Origin: Legionella gresilensis
Lineage (GTDB): Bacteria > Pseudomonadota > Gammaproteobacteria > Legionellales > Legionellaceae
NCBI RefSeq assembly: GCF_900639865.1
Contig: NZ_CAAAHX010000002.1
Span: forward strand, 62,001-126,000
DNA: 64,000 nucleotides
Direction: 5' to 3'
In this document: one piece after another, positions 55,807-64,000 of the stretch
Layout: each line of letters opens with the position of its first letter
Position numbering within the stretch: position 1 is the stretch's first letter
Made by a program: the position numbers and the translations under genes
Notes under the pieces: generated by a model
What the model was told of the DNA's origin: nothing
Database searches by the model: none
Seen by the model: only the letters and a program-made list of their open reading frames with translations

Positions 55807-57077
55807 GTGAAATCTTTGAGTTTTACCAAGAGCAAGCAAAAGCAAGCAGTTTACCTGAGCCTTGGTTAGCATCCTTGCAAAGGGAAGCTTTAAATGATTT
55901 TAGCCATTACGGGTTTCCCAGTCGCAAAAATGAGGAGTGGAAATACACCTCATTGGATCCTTTTATGCAACAGCGATTTTATAATTCTTTAAAGTCAGGT
56001 TCTGGAAGTCAAAATAAGGCACAAGATTTATTACCATTAGGTCACCAGTTAGTAATCTGTGATGGCCAAATAATTAACAACCTTCATGAGTTTGAGCAGC
56101 AGTTACCGAAGGGTATGCTAGTATTGCCTTTACTTGAGGCCGTGAATCAACATGCTGACAAAGTAAAGCCCTATCTTGCTCAATTATTAAAACATGAGCA
56201 TGGTTTTCATGCGTTAAATACAGCCATATTGCAAACAGGAGTATTTATTTACTTGCCAAAAGGTGTGTGTTTAACAGAACCTTTAGTTTTAGCTCATTGG
56301 CAAAGTAAGCAAGAGCAAGCTGTCTATCCGCGTCACTTAATTGTGGCTGAGCCAGAAAGTGAAGCTACTATAATAGAAACGTTTAATGGCCAGGAAAACT
56401 TAAATTATCTGACTAATGTCATAACAGAAATTGCTTTAGCTCAAAAAGCTAAATTGGTTCATTATAAAATTCAAAATGAAAGCAAAGCAGCCTTGCATAT
56501 TGGTCATTTAGCAGTAAAGCAGGCCAAACAAAGTCATTTTGAAAGTCATTCTATTAGTGTAGGTGGGCGTTTAGTTCGCAGTGATATTTCCATTTCACTA
56601 GAAGAAGAACAAGCTCAGTGTTTAATGAATGGACTTTATTTGCCTAGGGATAATCAACATATGGATCATCATACAACGGTTTCTCATCATGTCCCTAGTT
56701 GTCAAAGTAACCAAGATTATAAAGGGGTATTAGCAGGTCGCTCACGTGCTGTTTTTAATGGTAAAGTGATTGTTGCAAAGGATGCTCAACATTCTGAAGC
56801 ACGCCAGCAAAATAAAAATCTATTGTTATCAGCACAAGCGGAAGTAGACACTAAACCTCAATTAGAAATCTTTGCTAATGACGTTATTTGTACACATGGC
56901 GCTACTGTTGGGCAGTTAGATGAAGATGCATTATTTTATATGGCTAGTCGGGGTATCTCATGTGAACAAGCTAACCGCTACCTAATACAAGCTTTTGTTA
57001 CTGAAAATTTAAATCGGATACCGCATTCTAAAATGAGAGAATGGATAGCCAATTTAATTAACACGCAGTTGGAGTGA
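55803..57077 (+). CDS. sufD: Fe-S cluster assembly protein SufD
   Basis: A 424-residue SufD, partner of SufB. Seen: GFPSRKNEEWKYTSLDPF, DHHTTVSHHVPSCQSNQDYKG with its His-rich stretch, and the C-terminal CTHGATVGQLDEDALFYMAS. It overlaps sufC by 4 nt (ATGA) and sits 3 nt from sufS. Confidence 0.97.
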   Translation: MSEIFEFYQEQAKASSLPEPWLASLQREALNDFSHYGFPSRKNEEWKYTSLDPFMQQRFYNSLKSGSGSQNKAQDLLPLGHQLVICDGQIINNLHEFEQQLPKGMLVLPLLEAVNQHADKVKPYLAQLLKHEHGFHALNTAILQTGVFIYLPKGVCLTEPLVLAHWQSKQEQAVYPRHLIVAEPESEATIIETFNGQENLNYLTNVITEIALAQKAKLVHYKIQNESKAALHIGHLAVKQAKQSHFESHSISVGGRLVRSDISISLEEEQAQCLMNGLYLPRDNQHMDHHTTVSHHVPSCQSNQDYKGVLAGRSRAVFNGKVIVAKDAQHSEARQQNKNLLLSAQAEVDTKPQLEIFANDVICTHGATVGQLDEDALFYMASRGISCEQANRYLIQAFVTENLNRIPHSKMREWIANLINTQLE

Positions 57078-57080
57078 AGT

Positions 57081-58322
57081 ATGAATTCAGCAATTTTAAA
57101 TACTAGCTTCGATGTTAATGCTATTCGCAAAGATTTTCCTATATTACAGCAAAAGGTTAATAACCATCCTTTAATCTATTTTGATAATGCTGCAACAACA
57201 CAAAAGCCCAAAGCCGTTATTGAGGCAATAAGCAATTACTATATGCAGGATAATGCTAATGTTCATCGCGGTGTACATGCATTAAGTGCTCGAGCAACAC
57301 TTCAATTTGAACGTGTTAGAAATAAAGTACAACGATTTATTAATGCTCAATCAGTTAATGAGTGTGTCTTTGTACGTGGTACCACAGAGGCAATTAATTT
57401 AGTTGCTCAAAGTTTTGTAGCACCTCGTATTAAGCCTAATGAAGAAATCCTTATAACCCATATGGAGCATCATTCTAATATTGTGCCTTGGCAGATGGTT
57501 TGTAAAAAAACAGGTGCAAAATTAGTAGTAGCCCCAATTTCTTATTCTGGTGAAGTATTGCTCGATGAGTTTGAAAAAAAATTAAATGAAAATACAAAAT
57601 TTGTAGCCATTACTTATGCGTCGAATGCATTGGGTACAGTAAATCCTATTAAGCAAATGATTGAAATGGCCCATGCTTATGGCGCTGTTGTTTTAGTAGA
57701 TGGTGCTCAGGCAACGGCCCATTATCCTGTTGATGTACAGGATTTAGGTTGTGACTTTTATGCATTTTCTAGCCATAAAATGTATGGACCAACTGGTATC
57801 GGTGTTTTATGGGGTAAAACACATTTATTAGAGGATATGTCACCTTATCAAGGTGGTGGAGAAATGATTAATTTCGTTACTTTTGATGCGACTGAATATG
57901 CGCCTATACCTTACAAATTTGAAGCCGGTACACCTAATATTGCTGGAGTTATGGGGCTAGGAGCGACCTTAGATTATTTGGCAACTTTAGATATGGAAGC
58001 GGTTTCTGCTTACGAAGACTATCTCTTGCAATATACAACAGATGCGCTACTTGCTGTCAAAGGTTACAACATTATCGGTACAGCCAAACAAAAAGTCCCT
58101 ATTATTTCATTTGTACATGGTAAAATACATGCGCACGATATTGGTACTATTTTAGATAATGAAGGTATTGCGATTCGCAGTGGCCATCATTGTGCAATGC
58201 CCGTGATGGATTTTTTTGATGTTGCAGCAACAACCCGGATTTCACTAGCATTTTATAATACGACCTCTGAAATTGATTCTTGTATGAAGGTCTTGCAAAA
58301 AGTAAAAGAGGTGTTTGCATGA
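57081..58322 (+). CDS. sufS: Cysteine desulfurase SufS
   Basis: A 413-residue PLP enzyme that takes sulfur from cysteine. The PLP-binding Lys is in FYAFSSHKMYGPTGIGVL, and the persulfide Cys in IRSGHHCAMPVMDFF, of the group II type typical of SufS. THMEHHSNIVPWQ is also conserved. It overlaps sufU by 4 nt. Confidence 0.97.
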   Translation: MNSAILNTSFDVNAIRKDFPILQQKVNNHPLIYFDNAATTQKPKAVIEAISNYYMQDNANVHRGVHALSARATLQFERVRNKVQRFINAQSVNECVFVRGTTEAINLVAQSFVAPRIKPNEEILITHMEHHSNIVPWQMVCKKTGAKLVVAPISYSGEVLLDEFEKKLNENTKFVAITYASNALGTVNPIKQMIEMAHAYGAVVLVDGAQATAHYPVDVQDLGCDFYAFSSHKMYGPTGIGVLWGKTHLLEDMSPYQGGGEMINFVTFDATEYAPIPYKFEAGTPNIAGVMGLGATLDYLATLDMEAVSAYEDYLLQYTTDALLAVKGYNIIGTAKQKVPIISFVHGKIHAHDIGTILDNEGIAIRSGHHCAMPVMDFFDVAATTRISLAFYNTTSEIDSCMKVLQKVKEVFA

Positions 58323-58768
58323 GCATGGAATTACGTGAGTTATATCAGGAAATCATCATTGATCATAATCGTAATCCGCGTAACCATTACAAAATGGAAG
58401 GAGCGACGGCTCAAGCAAATGGTTATAATCCTTTGTGCGGCGATAAATTAACAGTTTATCTACAGATAAAGGATAATATGGTTGAAAATGTAAGTTTTGT
58501 TGGCTGTGGTTGTGCTATCTCACAAGCTTCTGCTTCTTTAATGACTGAAGCTTTGAAAGGAAAAACGATTGCAGAAGCAAAAAATATTTTTGAAGGATTC
58601 CATCACATGTTAACGAGTGATGAAGAAAGTGATTGGGTAACTAGTGATAAGTTATCCGTATTAGCAGGCGTTAAAGCATTTCCAGCTCGCGTTAAATGTG
58701 CAACGCTCGCTTGGCATACCTTTAATGCAGCCATTAATAATAACCAAAATCCAGTCAGTACGGAGTAG
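58319..58768 (+). CDS. sufU: SufU-type Fe-S sulfur acceptor/scaffold protein
   Basis: A 149-residue U-type protein. The three ligand Cys are in NPLCGDKLTVY, GCGCAISQASASLM, and ARVKCATLAW, and the insertion before the last Cys (about residues 85-105) is typical of SufU rather than IscU. SufU accepts sulfur from SufS through a zinc site. ATG 58319 overlaps the sufS stop (ATGA); earlier codons are frame shadow. Confidence 0.93.
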   Translation: MSMELRELYQEIIIDHNRNPRNHYKMEGATAQANGYNPLCGDKLTVYLQIKDNMVENVSFVGCGCAISQASASLMTEALKGKTIAEAKNIFEGFHHMLTSDEESDWVTSDKLSVLAGVKAFPARVKCATLAWHTFNAAINNNQNPVSTE

Positions 58769-58772
58769 TGTT

Positions 58773-59108
58773 ATGTTTGGCTTAAAAAAGAAATCCAATG
58801 AAGAGGCGTTAAAAGAACTGGTTATTGCTGCCCTAAAAACTGTCTATGATCCAGAAATACCGGTTAATATTTATGATTTAGGTTTAATTTACGATATCAA
58901 TGTCGATGAAAAAAGTCACGTTCACATTCAAATGACATTAACAAGCCCTGGTTGTCCTGTTGCTCAAACTTTTCCAGGTACGGTAGAGCAGGCTGTCAAT
59001 CAAGTTGAAGGGGTCAGTGATTGCACAGTAGAATTAGTTTGGGAACCCATTTGGACGCAAGATCGCATGTCAGAAATCGCAAAACTTGAATTAGGAATTT
59101 TTTATTAA
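58773..59108 (+). CDS. DUF59/MIP18-family Fe-S protein (SufT-like)
   Basis: A 111-residue protein with the DUF59 core: ALKTVYDPEIPVNIYDLGLIY and MTLTSPGCPVAQTFPG, including the conserved Asp-Pro-Glu and the Cys. Relatives (SufT, CIA2/MIP18) help mature Fe-S proteins. GGAG stands ahead of ATG 58773. It closes the suf genes and overlaps epmA by 1 nt. A-type carrier genes such as sufA are not in this operon. Confidence 0.93.
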   Translation: MFGLKKKSNEEALKELVIAALKTVYDPEIPVNIYDLGLIYDINVDEKSHVHIQMTLTSPGCPVAQTFPGTVEQAVNQVEGVSDCTVELVWEPIWTQDRMSEIAKLELGIFY

Positions 59109-60052
59109 TGTCTTGGCAGCCTTCCGCAACTATCCCTACATTACGTCAACGTGCTGAACTTATTGCACAAATCCGCGATTTTTTTAATAAACGTGGTTAC
59201 CTTGAGGTTGACACACCTTCTATGGCACGTTTCGGTATTACTGATGTTTATTTAAGTAATATTAAAGCAATCTTTCGTGAAAAAACTTATTATCTACAAA
59301 CTTCTCCCGAATACCACATGAAAAGACTACTGGCCGCAGGGAGCGGCCCTATTTTTCAATTGGCGCGGAGTTTTCGTGATGATGAATTAGGACGCTGGCA
59401 TAATCCTGAATTTACCATGCTTGAATGGTATCAATTAAATATTGATCATCATGGATTAATGACCGAGATAGATGAGCTGCTACAATTAATTTTATCTTGT
59501 CCTCCTTTAATTAAGAAAACCTATCAACGAGCCTTTATAGAAATTTGTGATCTAGATCCATTCATTGCTTCAATTAAAGATTTAAAATCGTGTCTTAAAA
59601 ATTATGATTTAGATAATGTTTTAGCTAGCGATGAAGAGGATAAGGATCAATATCTATTTTTATTAATGAGTCACATAATAGAGCCTGGATTTGCTCATTT
59701 AAATGCGCCTGTCGCCATTTATAATTTCCCGCCCTCTCAAGCGGCTCTTGCGCAAGTGCATAATGGTGTTGCTGAGCGTTTTGAAATCTACTTTAAAGGC
59801 ATTGAGCTTGCTAATGGTTTTCATGAGTTAACCGACGCTAAGATGCAAAGAGAACGCTTTGAAACAGACAACGTGCTCCGCCAAACTAAATCCTTAGAAA
59901 GGGCGGAAGTGGATGAATATCTCTTAAGTGCTCTAGAAGCAGGGCTGCCACCTTGTAGTGGTGTGGCTTTAGGCATAGATCGATTAATTACTTTAGCCCT
60001 CGACAAAACAGCTATAAGCTCCGTGTTAGCTTTTAATTTTATAAAAGCTTAG
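59108..60052 (+). CDS. epmA: EF-P (R)-beta-lysine ligase EpmA
   Basis: A 314-residue lysyl-tRNA-synthetase-like protein without a tRNA-binding domain (also called GenX/PoxA/YjeA). Class II motif 2 is FRDDELGRWHNPEFTMLEWY and motif 3 GVALGIDRLITLA. It attaches beta-lysine to elongation factor P, which helps ribosomes pass proline runs. The start ATG overlaps the previous stop (TAATG). epmB and efp are not in the window. Confidence 0.95.
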   Translation: MSWQPSATIPTLRQRAELIAQIRDFFNKRGYLEVDTPSMARFGITDVYLSNIKAIFREKTYYLQTSPEYHMKRLLAAGSGPIFQLARSFRDDELGRWHNPEFTMLEWYQLNIDHHGLMTEIDELLQLILSCPPLIKKTYQRAFIEICDLDPFIASIKDLKSCLKNYDLDNVLASDEEDKDQYLFLLMSHIIEPGFAHLNAPVAIYNFPPSQAALAQVHNGVAERFEIYFKGIELANGFHELTDAKMQRERFETDNVLRQTKSLERAEVDEYLLSALEAGLPPCSGVALGIDRLITLALDKTAISSVLAFNFIKA

Positions 60053-60144
60053 TAAGCAGAAATATAAGAATGATTTAGTAGAGTAGTAAGCCTTTAAGTT
60101 CGCATGATTTATATGATATGCAAAAAGTAAATATATCTTTAGCA

Positions 60145-60161
60145 TAAGCCATTAAGGCTTA
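60145..60161. terminator. Small hairpin between convergent genes
   Basis: TAAGCC and GGCTTA pair around ATTAA, followed by AT-rich sequence with T runs on both strands. It lies between epmA and the convergent J-domain-like gene. The stem is only 6 bp. Confidence 0.35.
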
Positions 60162-60212
60162 AATTAATAAATTTTAATTATTAAAATAGATACCGCTGAA
60201 GTTAAAAGAAAA

Positions 60213-61010
60213 CTAAAGAGGCGTTGGCGAGCTATTAATTTCCAAAATTTCATCAGAGCTGTAACGATAATCTGGAGGCCATAAAGAGTTACTCCAGTTG
60301 AAATTAAATGTAGTAGTATTTTTATAATGCTTATTTGCCATTGCAAATATTTCACGAATATCAGAAGGTGAAAATTTACAGTCCATTAGTATCCATGGAC
60401 AAGAAAGATGAGAGGCGTTTATAACGCACTGACCCAGGTTTTTATAAAGTTCAGCTTCAGATAAATTAGAGGATAGGTGAGAGCTTGGAATAATTATATG
60501 TACTATAAGCTGCGGAGCATGGATTTTATGTTCATTTATAATTTGAATTATTGCTTCTTCGCTAAAACCAACCGGGATAGGTCCTGATTTGCTTAATTTA
60601 TTTAAACATTTTATAAAGTAATCTAAATTAATTGAGGGAAGTTTATTAGGTAGGTTGATAGTATCATAATGAAAAAGTGCGGCAGATTTTTGCTCATCAA
60701 AAGGCAAGCTAATATAGCAATTGATTATTTCAACAGGTTTTTTTTTGAAAAAATTAAGCTGTTCATTTGTTCTTGTAAGGGATTTGTTAAAATTAAAAAC
60801 AAAATAATATCTATTTAATTTTTCTTGTGTATCCAACTTATTAAATACGAAGTTTAGCTCGTTAATTTCTTTATTGAAATCTTTGTCTAAATTGTCTTCA
60901 TACTTTAGATGAGTAAATAGAATTTGTTTAAAATAAGCTTTATTTATCTTTTCTAATTCTGTAGTGGGCTCTATTTTTAATAGATCAAAAAAATTTAATA
61001 AATCTTTCAT
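60213..61010 (-). CDS. Protein with degenerate N-terminal J domain
   Basis: A 265-residue protein. Residues 5-70 follow the J-domain pattern (NFFDLLKIEPTTELEKINKA, then FVFNKLDTQEKLNRYYF), but the HPD motif between helices II and III is replaced by THLKYED, so it should not stimulate DnaK. The rest (from about 90) is mixed alpha/beta with no family I know. No signal peptide or membrane helix. It could be an effector or a DnaK-independent adaptor. It stands alone. The composition is AT-rich with many Asn and Lys. Confidence 0.65.
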   Translation of the reverse strand: MKDLLNFFDLLKIEPTTELEKINKAYFKQILFTHLKYEDNLDKDFNKEINELNFVFNKLDTQEKLNRYYFVFNFNKSLTRTNEQLNFFKKKPVEIINCYISLPFDEQKSAALFHYDTINLPNKLPSINLDYFIKCLNKLSKSGPIPVGFSEEAIIQIINEHKIHAPQLIVHIIIPSSHLSSNLSEAELYKNLGQCVINASHLSCPWILMDCKFSPSDIREIFAMANKHYKNTTTFNFNWSNSLWPPDYRYSSDEILEINSSPTPL

Positions 61011-61298
61011 TTTGTTATAAGTCTTTCAGAGAGTGCTAATATTCTCACTTTGAGGCGAATGTTTCAATTATCTTTGATTAAAACAAAAATCTTAAAATTG
61101 CTATTCAATTTATTTGTAATCATTTTCATGTCTGATTGTGTATTTTTTTAATATCTAACTTTAGACGCATATTTTTAATAGTTATATTTACATGTTTTTA
61201 TTTGGTTTTTCTAAGCACTTTATTGAGAATATTAGCAATAAAGCTTATAGTGACTATTTTTAAAAGTTGCTCTAATAAGCTTATTTTCAGGGATTTTC

Positions 61299-62537
61299 AT
61301 GTTGAAGCACTTTAATTTATCTTCTCAAGCCAGTACGCCTAAACAATTGAATCAGAAAAAAGCTTTAATTATTTTTACTTATAGCCTCTTACTAATTAGT
61401 TTAATTTATTTTTTTTATTGGTTATTTTACGGACGTTATTTTGAAGTTACAGATAATGCTTACGTGGCTGGCAATATCATTCCTATTTCTACTCAAGTTA
61501 TAGGTAATGTTACTAAGTTAAATGCAGAGGACACTCAATTTGTTCCTGAAGGGCAAAGTCTGATTGAATTAGATCCAACCGATAGCTTAGTAAATCTTGA
61601 ACAAGCTAAAGCTAATTTAGCACTCGCTTTAAGGCAAACCCAACAATATTTTATTAACAATAGTCAATTACAAGCACTTGTTCAATCAAGACAATCAGAT
61701 TTACAAAAGACTAAAATTGATTTACAACGACGGCAAACCGCAATTCGCCGAGGGGCAATTTCACAAGAAGAATTAACTCATGCTCAAGATAATTACAATG
61801 TAGCCAATGCAGCCCTTTTACAATCGCAAGCTCAGTGGGAAGCTAATATTGCGCTTACCCACAAAACCAGCATTATTAATCATCCTCATGTTAAACAAGC
61901 CATGGCTGCGCTAAGAAAAGCTTACCTTGATTATATCCGCAATACTGTTCGCGCACCTTTATCAGGTTATATTGCGAGGAGAGCGGTACAGATAGGCCAG
62001 CGTATTACACCAGGGCAAGTATTATTAGCCATTGTTCCCTTAAACCAAATTTGGGTTGACGCTAATTTTAAAGAAAAGCAATTGAGTAAAATTCAAGTTG
62101 GACAATCTGTGGTATTAACTGCTGATATCTATGGGAAAAAAATAAAATATCATGGCTATATTAGCGGTTTTTCAGCAGGTACAGGTAGTGCTTTTGCTTT
62201 GCTGCCACCACAAAATGCTACGGGTAATTGGATTAAAGTGGTACAGCGCTTACCTGTTCGTATTCTTGTTGATGAAAAAGAATTAAAAGCACATCCTTTA
62301 CGTATTGGCTTATCAATGAAAGTAACTGTTGATACCTATCGACAACCCAAAAAACTAAACACATTAACTCGGCAGTCTTTTTATGAAACTACTATTTTTA
62401 ATAATTTAATGGCGCAAGCAGACCATATTATTAATGAAGTTGTACAAGAAAATGTTCTTAAAACAACCGATTTAAAGGTTGCGGGTAAAGAGCCATTTAT
62501 TAATATTAAAGCTATAAATAACCATGCAAAATTCTAA
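61299..62537 (+). CDS. emrA: HlyD/EmrA-type membrane fusion protein
   Basis: A 412-residue periplasmic adaptor. One N-terminal membrane helix (about 26-46, IIFTYSLLLISLIYFFYW), FEVTDNAYVAGNIIPIS, a coiled-coil hairpin (about 95-190), and the second lipoyl half with VRAPLSGYIARRAVQIGQ. It links an inner-membrane MFS pump to a TolC-type channel. It overlaps the next gene by 14 nt. The divergent upstream gap of 288 nt is AT-rich and without a gene. Confidence 0.92.
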   Translation: MLKHFNLSSQASTPKQLNQKKALIIFTYSLLLISLIYFFYWLFYGRYFEVTDNAYVAGNIIPISTQVIGNVTKLNAEDTQFVPEGQSLIELDPTDSLVNLEQAKANLALALRQTQQYFINNSQLQALVQSRQSDLQKTKIDLQRRQTAIRRGAISQEELTHAQDNYNVANAALLQSQAQWEANIALTHKTSIINHPHVKQAMAALRKAYLDYIRNTVRAPLSGYIARRAVQIGQRITPGQVLLAIVPLNQIWVDANFKEKQLSKIQVGQSVVLTADIYGKKIKYHGYISGFSAGTGSAFALLPPQNATGNWIKVVQRLPVRILVDEKELKAHPLRIGLSMKVTVDTYRQPKKLNTLTRQSFYETTIFNNLMAQADHIINEVVQENVLKTTDLKVAGKEPFINIKAINNHAKF

Positions 62538-64000
62538 TACGGTTAGTTATCCACCTTTAGAAGGTGGTAAGTTAGTTATAGCAACTATTGCTGTCGCTTT
62601 AGCGACTTTTATGATTGTGCTTGACTCTTCAATTGCAAATGTAGCAATTCCAACCATTGCCGGATCTTTAGGGGTTTCAATCGATGAAGGAACTTGGGTT
62701 ATAACGCTTTTCGCGGCAGCAAACGCCGTTTCAATACCTTTAACTGGCTGGCTCACTCAACGATTAGGGCAAGTTAAGTTGTTTATTATAGCCATTGCAC
62801 TCTTTGTTTTTGCCTCATTTTGTTGTGGTATTGCAACTAATCTTACTATGTTATTAGCAGCCCGTGTTTTACAAGGTTTGGCAGCGGGTCCCCTTATTCC
62901 TCTTTCGCAAGCCATTCTCTTAAGCTCTTACCCTAAAGAAAAAAGTTCGATTGCCTTAGCACTATGGGGAATGACTGCTACTGTGGGGCCTATTGCGGGG
63001 CCCGCGTTAGGCGGCTGGATAACTGATAGTTACAGTTGGTCATGGATTTTTTATATTAATTTACCTATTGGCTTTTTCGCCGGTATTGTAACTTGGATTA
63101 TGTATCGCAAGCGAGAAACACCAACTTTACAATTACCTGTAGATAAAATAGGCCTATTTTTACTTATTCTTTGGGTTGGTGCTTTTCAGATTATGCTCGA
63201 TAAAGGCAAAGATTTAGATTGGTTTAACTCTACAACTATTATCCTTTTAGGATTAATCACCATCATTAGTTTTGGTTATTTTTTAATTTGGGAACTAACA
63301 ATTAAAAATCCCATTGTTGATCTACGCTTATTTAAACGGCGCAATTTTACTGGCGGAACAATTGCTATTTCAGTTGCTTATGGTGTTTTCTTTGGTACTT
63401 TTGTTTTATTACCTCAATGGATACAGCAAGATTTAGGTTACCCGTCTTTGCATGCGGGGCTAGTCATGGCGCCTTTAGGTATTTTTGCCGTTATTTTATC
63501 ACCTTTGCTTGGTAAAATTTTACCAAAAACTGATGCTCGTATCATTGTAACCTTAGCTTTTATCCTATTTGGCGCTGTCTTTTATATGCGTTCCATGTAT
63601 GTATCAACCATTGATATTAGCCATTTAATATGGCCTACTCTTTTGCAGGGTATCCCAACCGTTATGTTTTTTATTCCGCTAACTACTATTATACTTTCAG
63701 GTCTTAGTCCTGATAAAGTACCTGCAGCAGCAGGGCTATCTAATTTCGTCCGTATTTTTGCAGGTGCAATTGGTACCTCAATTACCAATACGCTTTGGAG
63801 TCATCGTGCTATTGTGCATCATGCAGACCTGACCGAACAAGCGTCATCGTATACCTTTATCTTTACAGATTTCTTAGCTCAACTAAGAGACATTGCTGGC
63901 CTTAATCAGGAACAACAATATGCTGTTTTTAATTATATGGTAAATAATCAATCTAATATGCTTGGGCTTAATGATATATTTAGAGTATCTGCATTTATCT
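62524..64000 (+). CDS. emrB: DHA2-family (EmrB-type) MFS drug exporter, 3' end outside window
   Basis: About 492 codons are seen from ATG 62524, with no stop before the window end. The first helix and motif D1 (VALATFMIVLDSSIANVAIP), motif A (GWLTQRLGQVKLF), motif B (ARVLQGLAAGPLIPLSQA), and motif C (GPIAGPALGGWI) match DHA2 pumps with 14 helices. It works with the EmrA-type protein just upstream, with which it overlaps by 14 nt. The substrate is unknown. Family length is about 510 residues, so only a short end is missing. Confidence 0.92.
   Translation, partial: MQNSNTVSYPPLEGGKLVIATIAVALATFMIVLDSSIANVAIPTIAGSLGVSIDEGTWVITLFAAANAVSIPLTGWLTQRLGQVKLFIIAIALFVFASFCCGIATNLTMLLAARVLQGLAAGPLIPLSQAILLSSYPKEKSSIALALWGMTATVGPIAGPALGGWITDSYSWSWIFYINLPIGFFAGIVTWIMYRKRETPTLQLPVDKIGLFLLILWVGAFQIMLDKGKDLDWFNSTTIILLGLITIISFGYFLIWELTIKNPIVDLRLFKRRNFTGGTIAISVAYGVFFGTFVLLPQWIQQDLGYPSLHAGLVMAPLGIFAVILSPLLGKILPKTDARIIVTLAFILFGAVFYMRSMYVSTIDISHLIWPTLLQGIPTVMFFIPLTTIILSGLSPDKVPAAAGLSNFVRIFAGAIGTSITNTLWSHRAIVHHADLTEQASSYTFIFTDFLAQLRDIAGLNQEQQYAVFNYMVNNQSNMLGLNDIFRVSAFI

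Noticed and set aside
58698-58772. Longer start for the DUF59 gene inside sufU
   Set aside because: It overlaps the conserved C-terminus of SufU, and ATG 58773 has its own ribosome site.
62547-63788. Minus-strand small frames at the window end
   Set aside because: They lie opposite the EmrB-type transporter, which is open to the window edge and has clear MFS motifs.

Overview
The window is an AT-rich, gene-dense stretch of a gammaproteobacterial chromosome that looks like Legionella or a close relative. The pointers are a complete enhA-enhB-enhC cluster, an LpnE-type Sel1-repeat protein, a LetA/GacA-type regulator directly upstream of uvrC, phenylalanine 4-hydroxylase, and several unfamiliar proteins that look like host-directed effectors. 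This placement is inferred from gene content; no search was run.

Layout. 1-5.4 kb: the 3' part of an unknown gene, a tRNA-Gly(CCC), a small gene broken by a frameshift, an alpha/beta hydrolase, a zinc-ribbon-like protein, a BspA-type leucine-rich-repeat protein, an FMN reductase and a DUF2188 protein whose stop codon lies in a mobile repeat. 5.4-8 kb: LpnE-like Sel1 protein and two small exported proteins. 8-17 kb: djlA/waaA (divergent), dksA, the hemA-prfA-prmC operon, an M50 protease pair, comF/bioC. 18-22 kb: phhA, letA, uvrC. 22.3-27.3 kb: enhABC. 27.3-33.7 kb: rpsT, an MHS-type MFS transporter, murJ, an M17 aminopeptidase and an HAD 5'-nucleotidase. 33.9-39.9 kb: an accessory-looking block with a two-part FAD monooxygenase-like protein, a Thr-rich exported protein, a receiver-Hpt protein lacking the phospho-acceptor Asp, a CAP-domain protein and a tryptophan-free avidin-like protein. 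40-49.3 kb: pepA-holC, lptF-lptG-ydcF-like, carB-greA. 49.3-50.3 kb: a decayed stretch with inverted palindromes, one frameshifted small gene and C-terminal remnants of at least one outer-membrane-type protein. 50.3-53 kb: an acid phosphatase, a uridine-kinase-like enzyme and a choloylglycine-hydrolase-family protein. 53-60 kb: an Rrf2 regulator with sufBCDSU, a DUF59 gene and epmA, nearly all overlapping or abutting. 60-64 kb: a protein with a degenerate J domain, then emrA and the start of emrB, which runs off the window.

Most housekeeping genes sit in tight operons with 1-17 nt overlaps: envelope assembly (waaA, murJ, lptFG, enhABC), Fe-S assembly (suf), haem/translation termination (hemA-prfA-prmC) and protein turnover (pepA, second M17 enzyme). 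Three repeat families are scattered between them: a roughly 140-bp MITE-like family (two full copies, one half copy, one with a 5-bp target duplication), a roughly 125-bp family with TATAGC ends (three copies), and a 30-bp GC-rich palindrome (six copies, mostly in opposed pairs). Two repeat copies supply the stop codon of the neighbouring gene and a third provides a false upstream start. No CRISPR array, complete insertion sequence or prophage was found.
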